Shown here piece after piece: positions 4,774 through 5,801 of a stretch of 5,801 bases of DNA; position 1 is the first letter of the stretch, and every line of letters starts with the position of its first letter. Made by a program: the position numbers and the translations under genes. A model generated the notes under the pieces. It did not search any database, was not told the origin of the DNA, and saw only the letters and a list, made by a program, of their open reading frames with translations. The stretch comes from Euryarchaeota archaeon UBA242. GTDB taxonomy: Archaea; Thermoplasmatota; Poseidoniia; Poseidoniales; Poseidoniaceae. Location of the stretch: assembly GCA_002499015.1 (NCBI GenBank), contig DAJY01000099.1:18162-23962 (forward strand), in the 5' to 3' direction.

Positions 4774-5801
4774 ATGGTACCAAGTGGTATTACAAAATCA
4801 AACTCTACTGTTGTTTTGATAATTTGTTTAATGCTTTTCTCATTAATTCCTACTGTTGGTGCTCAGCAAAGTAATACTGTATCTATTGTTGATGGAAGGA
4901 TTGTGGGATTTCTATCTCAAGTGGACCAAATTCACCGCGTAAATACAACTGTTGAAGCCGGTCAGTGGCTCAGTGTCACTGTCAAATGTGGGCAATGTAC
5001 TGCTACGATTTCAATCGCTGAGCAAGATATTAGTACCACCAATACTGCTGTAATTCAAGCAATTGAGTCCGGATTAGCAACTTTAGAAATTGTTTCAGAC
5101 ATTACTGAGATGGTAATGTACACTTTCACTGATGTGATTTCTGAAGATTACCCTACAATTAGACCAGCACCTTCACAGACTATTGCGCTTGATAGCGGTG
5201 GTGTTTGTGATTCTAACTTCTCATGCCTTGATGCTGATAGGGGATATTTGGCTGCGATTTCCATTGGTGAGTTGAATAGTGATTCATATATTTCAGGGGT
5301 TCTCGACAATGATAAGTCTGAATATGTTGCTATTGAAGTTGAAAAGGGAGATAGCCTTGAGATTTCTTTGCTTCACTCAACTGCTGATTTAGAGGTTAGT
5401 GCATTCTTCCAAAATGCAACCGCTGAAGTGACCTATTCTTCAATTATTTCTACTATGGTTGCTTTTGAACCATCCCTAATGCCAGAGCCTGTATATTGGG
5501 TTGCAGATGATGATGGTAGAATCATAATGAAATTTGACAGTGCATCACAAAACACTGCTTGGGTGGTTGCTCGTACTATTCATAAAATGAGTGAGATGAG
5601 CGATTCAGAATGCTATTCAATTACATACGGCGCTTGTGTCACTGGCCATACGAGAACAACTACAACTGTAGATTGGAATGAAACAAGTGAATTGATTTTA
5701 GTCCCTCAGCAGAACGATGTAACTGTTCAATTGACTCATATTGTTGATGGAACTATGATAGCGATGAATCCGTTCCACATAGAGGCTGATAGAGCACAAT
5801 C
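4774..5801 (+). CDS. Secreted beta-rich protein with signal peptide (C-terminus cut by window edge)
   Basis: An open frame of 342 codons that reaches the window edge without a stop; I do not recognise a named family. The N-terminus is a Sec signal peptide: a short region with K8, a hydrophobic core at about 12-25 (TVVLIICLMLFSLI), and a likely cleavage site VGA|QQ at 30/31. The mature part is rich in Ser, Thr, Asp and beta-branched residues. Two segments look like related beta-sandwich units: residues 37-85 (IVDGRIVGFLSQ, then AGQWLSVTV) and 165-210 (GELNSDSYISGVL, then EKGDSLEISLL). Their pattern recalls bacterial pre-peptidase C-terminal domains, though this is only an inference. Cysteines come in close pairs (C72/C75, C145/C151, C280/C288), consistent with disulfides outside the cell. 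N-glycosylation sequons occur at N57, N148, N214 and N302. An in-frame ATG at 4756 would add six residues. I prefer 4774 because AGGGGTGA, a partial Shine-Dalgarno match, sits just upstream. The start is head to head with arcS. Confidence 0.8.
   Translation, partial: MVPSGITKSNSTVVLIICLMLFSLIPTVGAQQSNTVSIVDGRIVGFLSQVDQIHRVNTTVEAGQWLSVTVKCGQCTATISIAEQDISTTNTAVIQAIESGLATLEIVSDITEMVMYTFTDVISEDYPTIRPAPSQTIALDSGGVCDSNFSCLDADRGYLAAISIGELNSDSYISGVLDNDKSEYVAIEVEKGDSLEISLLHSTADLEVSAFFQNATAEVTYSSIISTMVAFEPSLMPEPVYWVADDDGRIIMKFDSASQNTAWVVARTIHKMSEMSDSECYSITYGACVTGHTRTTTTVDWNETSELILVPQQNDVTVQLTHIVDGTMIAMNPFHIEADRAQ
4788..4797 (-). promoter_or_regulatory. Candidate TATA-like element for arcS inside the secreted gene
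   Basis: The minus strand reads TTTTGTAATA, centred about 30 bases from TTG 4763 and 36 bases from ATG 4757. If real, the arcS promoter lies inside the signal-peptide coding region of the divergent gene, and the arcS message is leaderless or nearly so, in line with its lack of a Shine-Dalgarno site. The consensus match is weak. Confidence 0.2.

Noticed and set aside
4774..5801. Possible adhesin or secreted peptidase reading for the right-edge gene
   Set aside because: No catalytic motif or named domain is visible in the part present, so a specific function would be invented.

Overview
The window looks like a piece of an uncultivated archaeal genome, most likely a euryarchaeon of the Thermoplasmatota, with marine group II (Poseidoniales) as my best guess. 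The archaeal assignment is firm. It carries an archaeal-type ribosomal protein S15 with the N-terminal extension shared by archaea and eukaryotes, and an archaeosine synthase (ArcS), an enzyme of archaeal tRNA modification. The group-level assignment is an inference from overall gene style and AT-rich codon use, not from a marker I can prove here.

Layout. On the minus strand, read from right to left: arcS (4757 to 2895), rps15 (2774 to 2316), a divergent gene that I read as a degenerate RecJ/DHH-family protein (1209 to 304), and a small all-helical protein running off the left edge (260 to 1). On the plus strand: a pirin-family cupin gene (1348 to 2202), placed between rps15 and the RecJ-like gene, and a secreted, probably glycosylated beta-rich protein (4774 to beyond 5801) that runs off the right edge. 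The secreted gene starts head to head with arcS, with essentially no space between their start codons. All gaps between genes are under 150 bases. They hold candidate promoters, Shine-Dalgarno sites and one hairpin between the convergent pirin and rps15 genes.

How the genes fit together. The minus-strand genes are mostly information processing: ArcS modifies G15 in the tRNA D-loop, S15 is a small-subunit ribosomal protein, and the RecJ-like protein belongs by context to a replication/repair family often found next to S15 in archaea. The pirin gene, in opposite orientation, interrupts that neighbourhood. The secreted protein appears unrelated in function.

The points most worth a second look are the apparent loss of metal-binding residues in the RecJ-like protein, the unrecognised small helical protein directly behind it, and the overlapping divergent starts of arcS and the secreted gene. 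I do not see a defence system, mobile element, CRISPR array or RNA gene.
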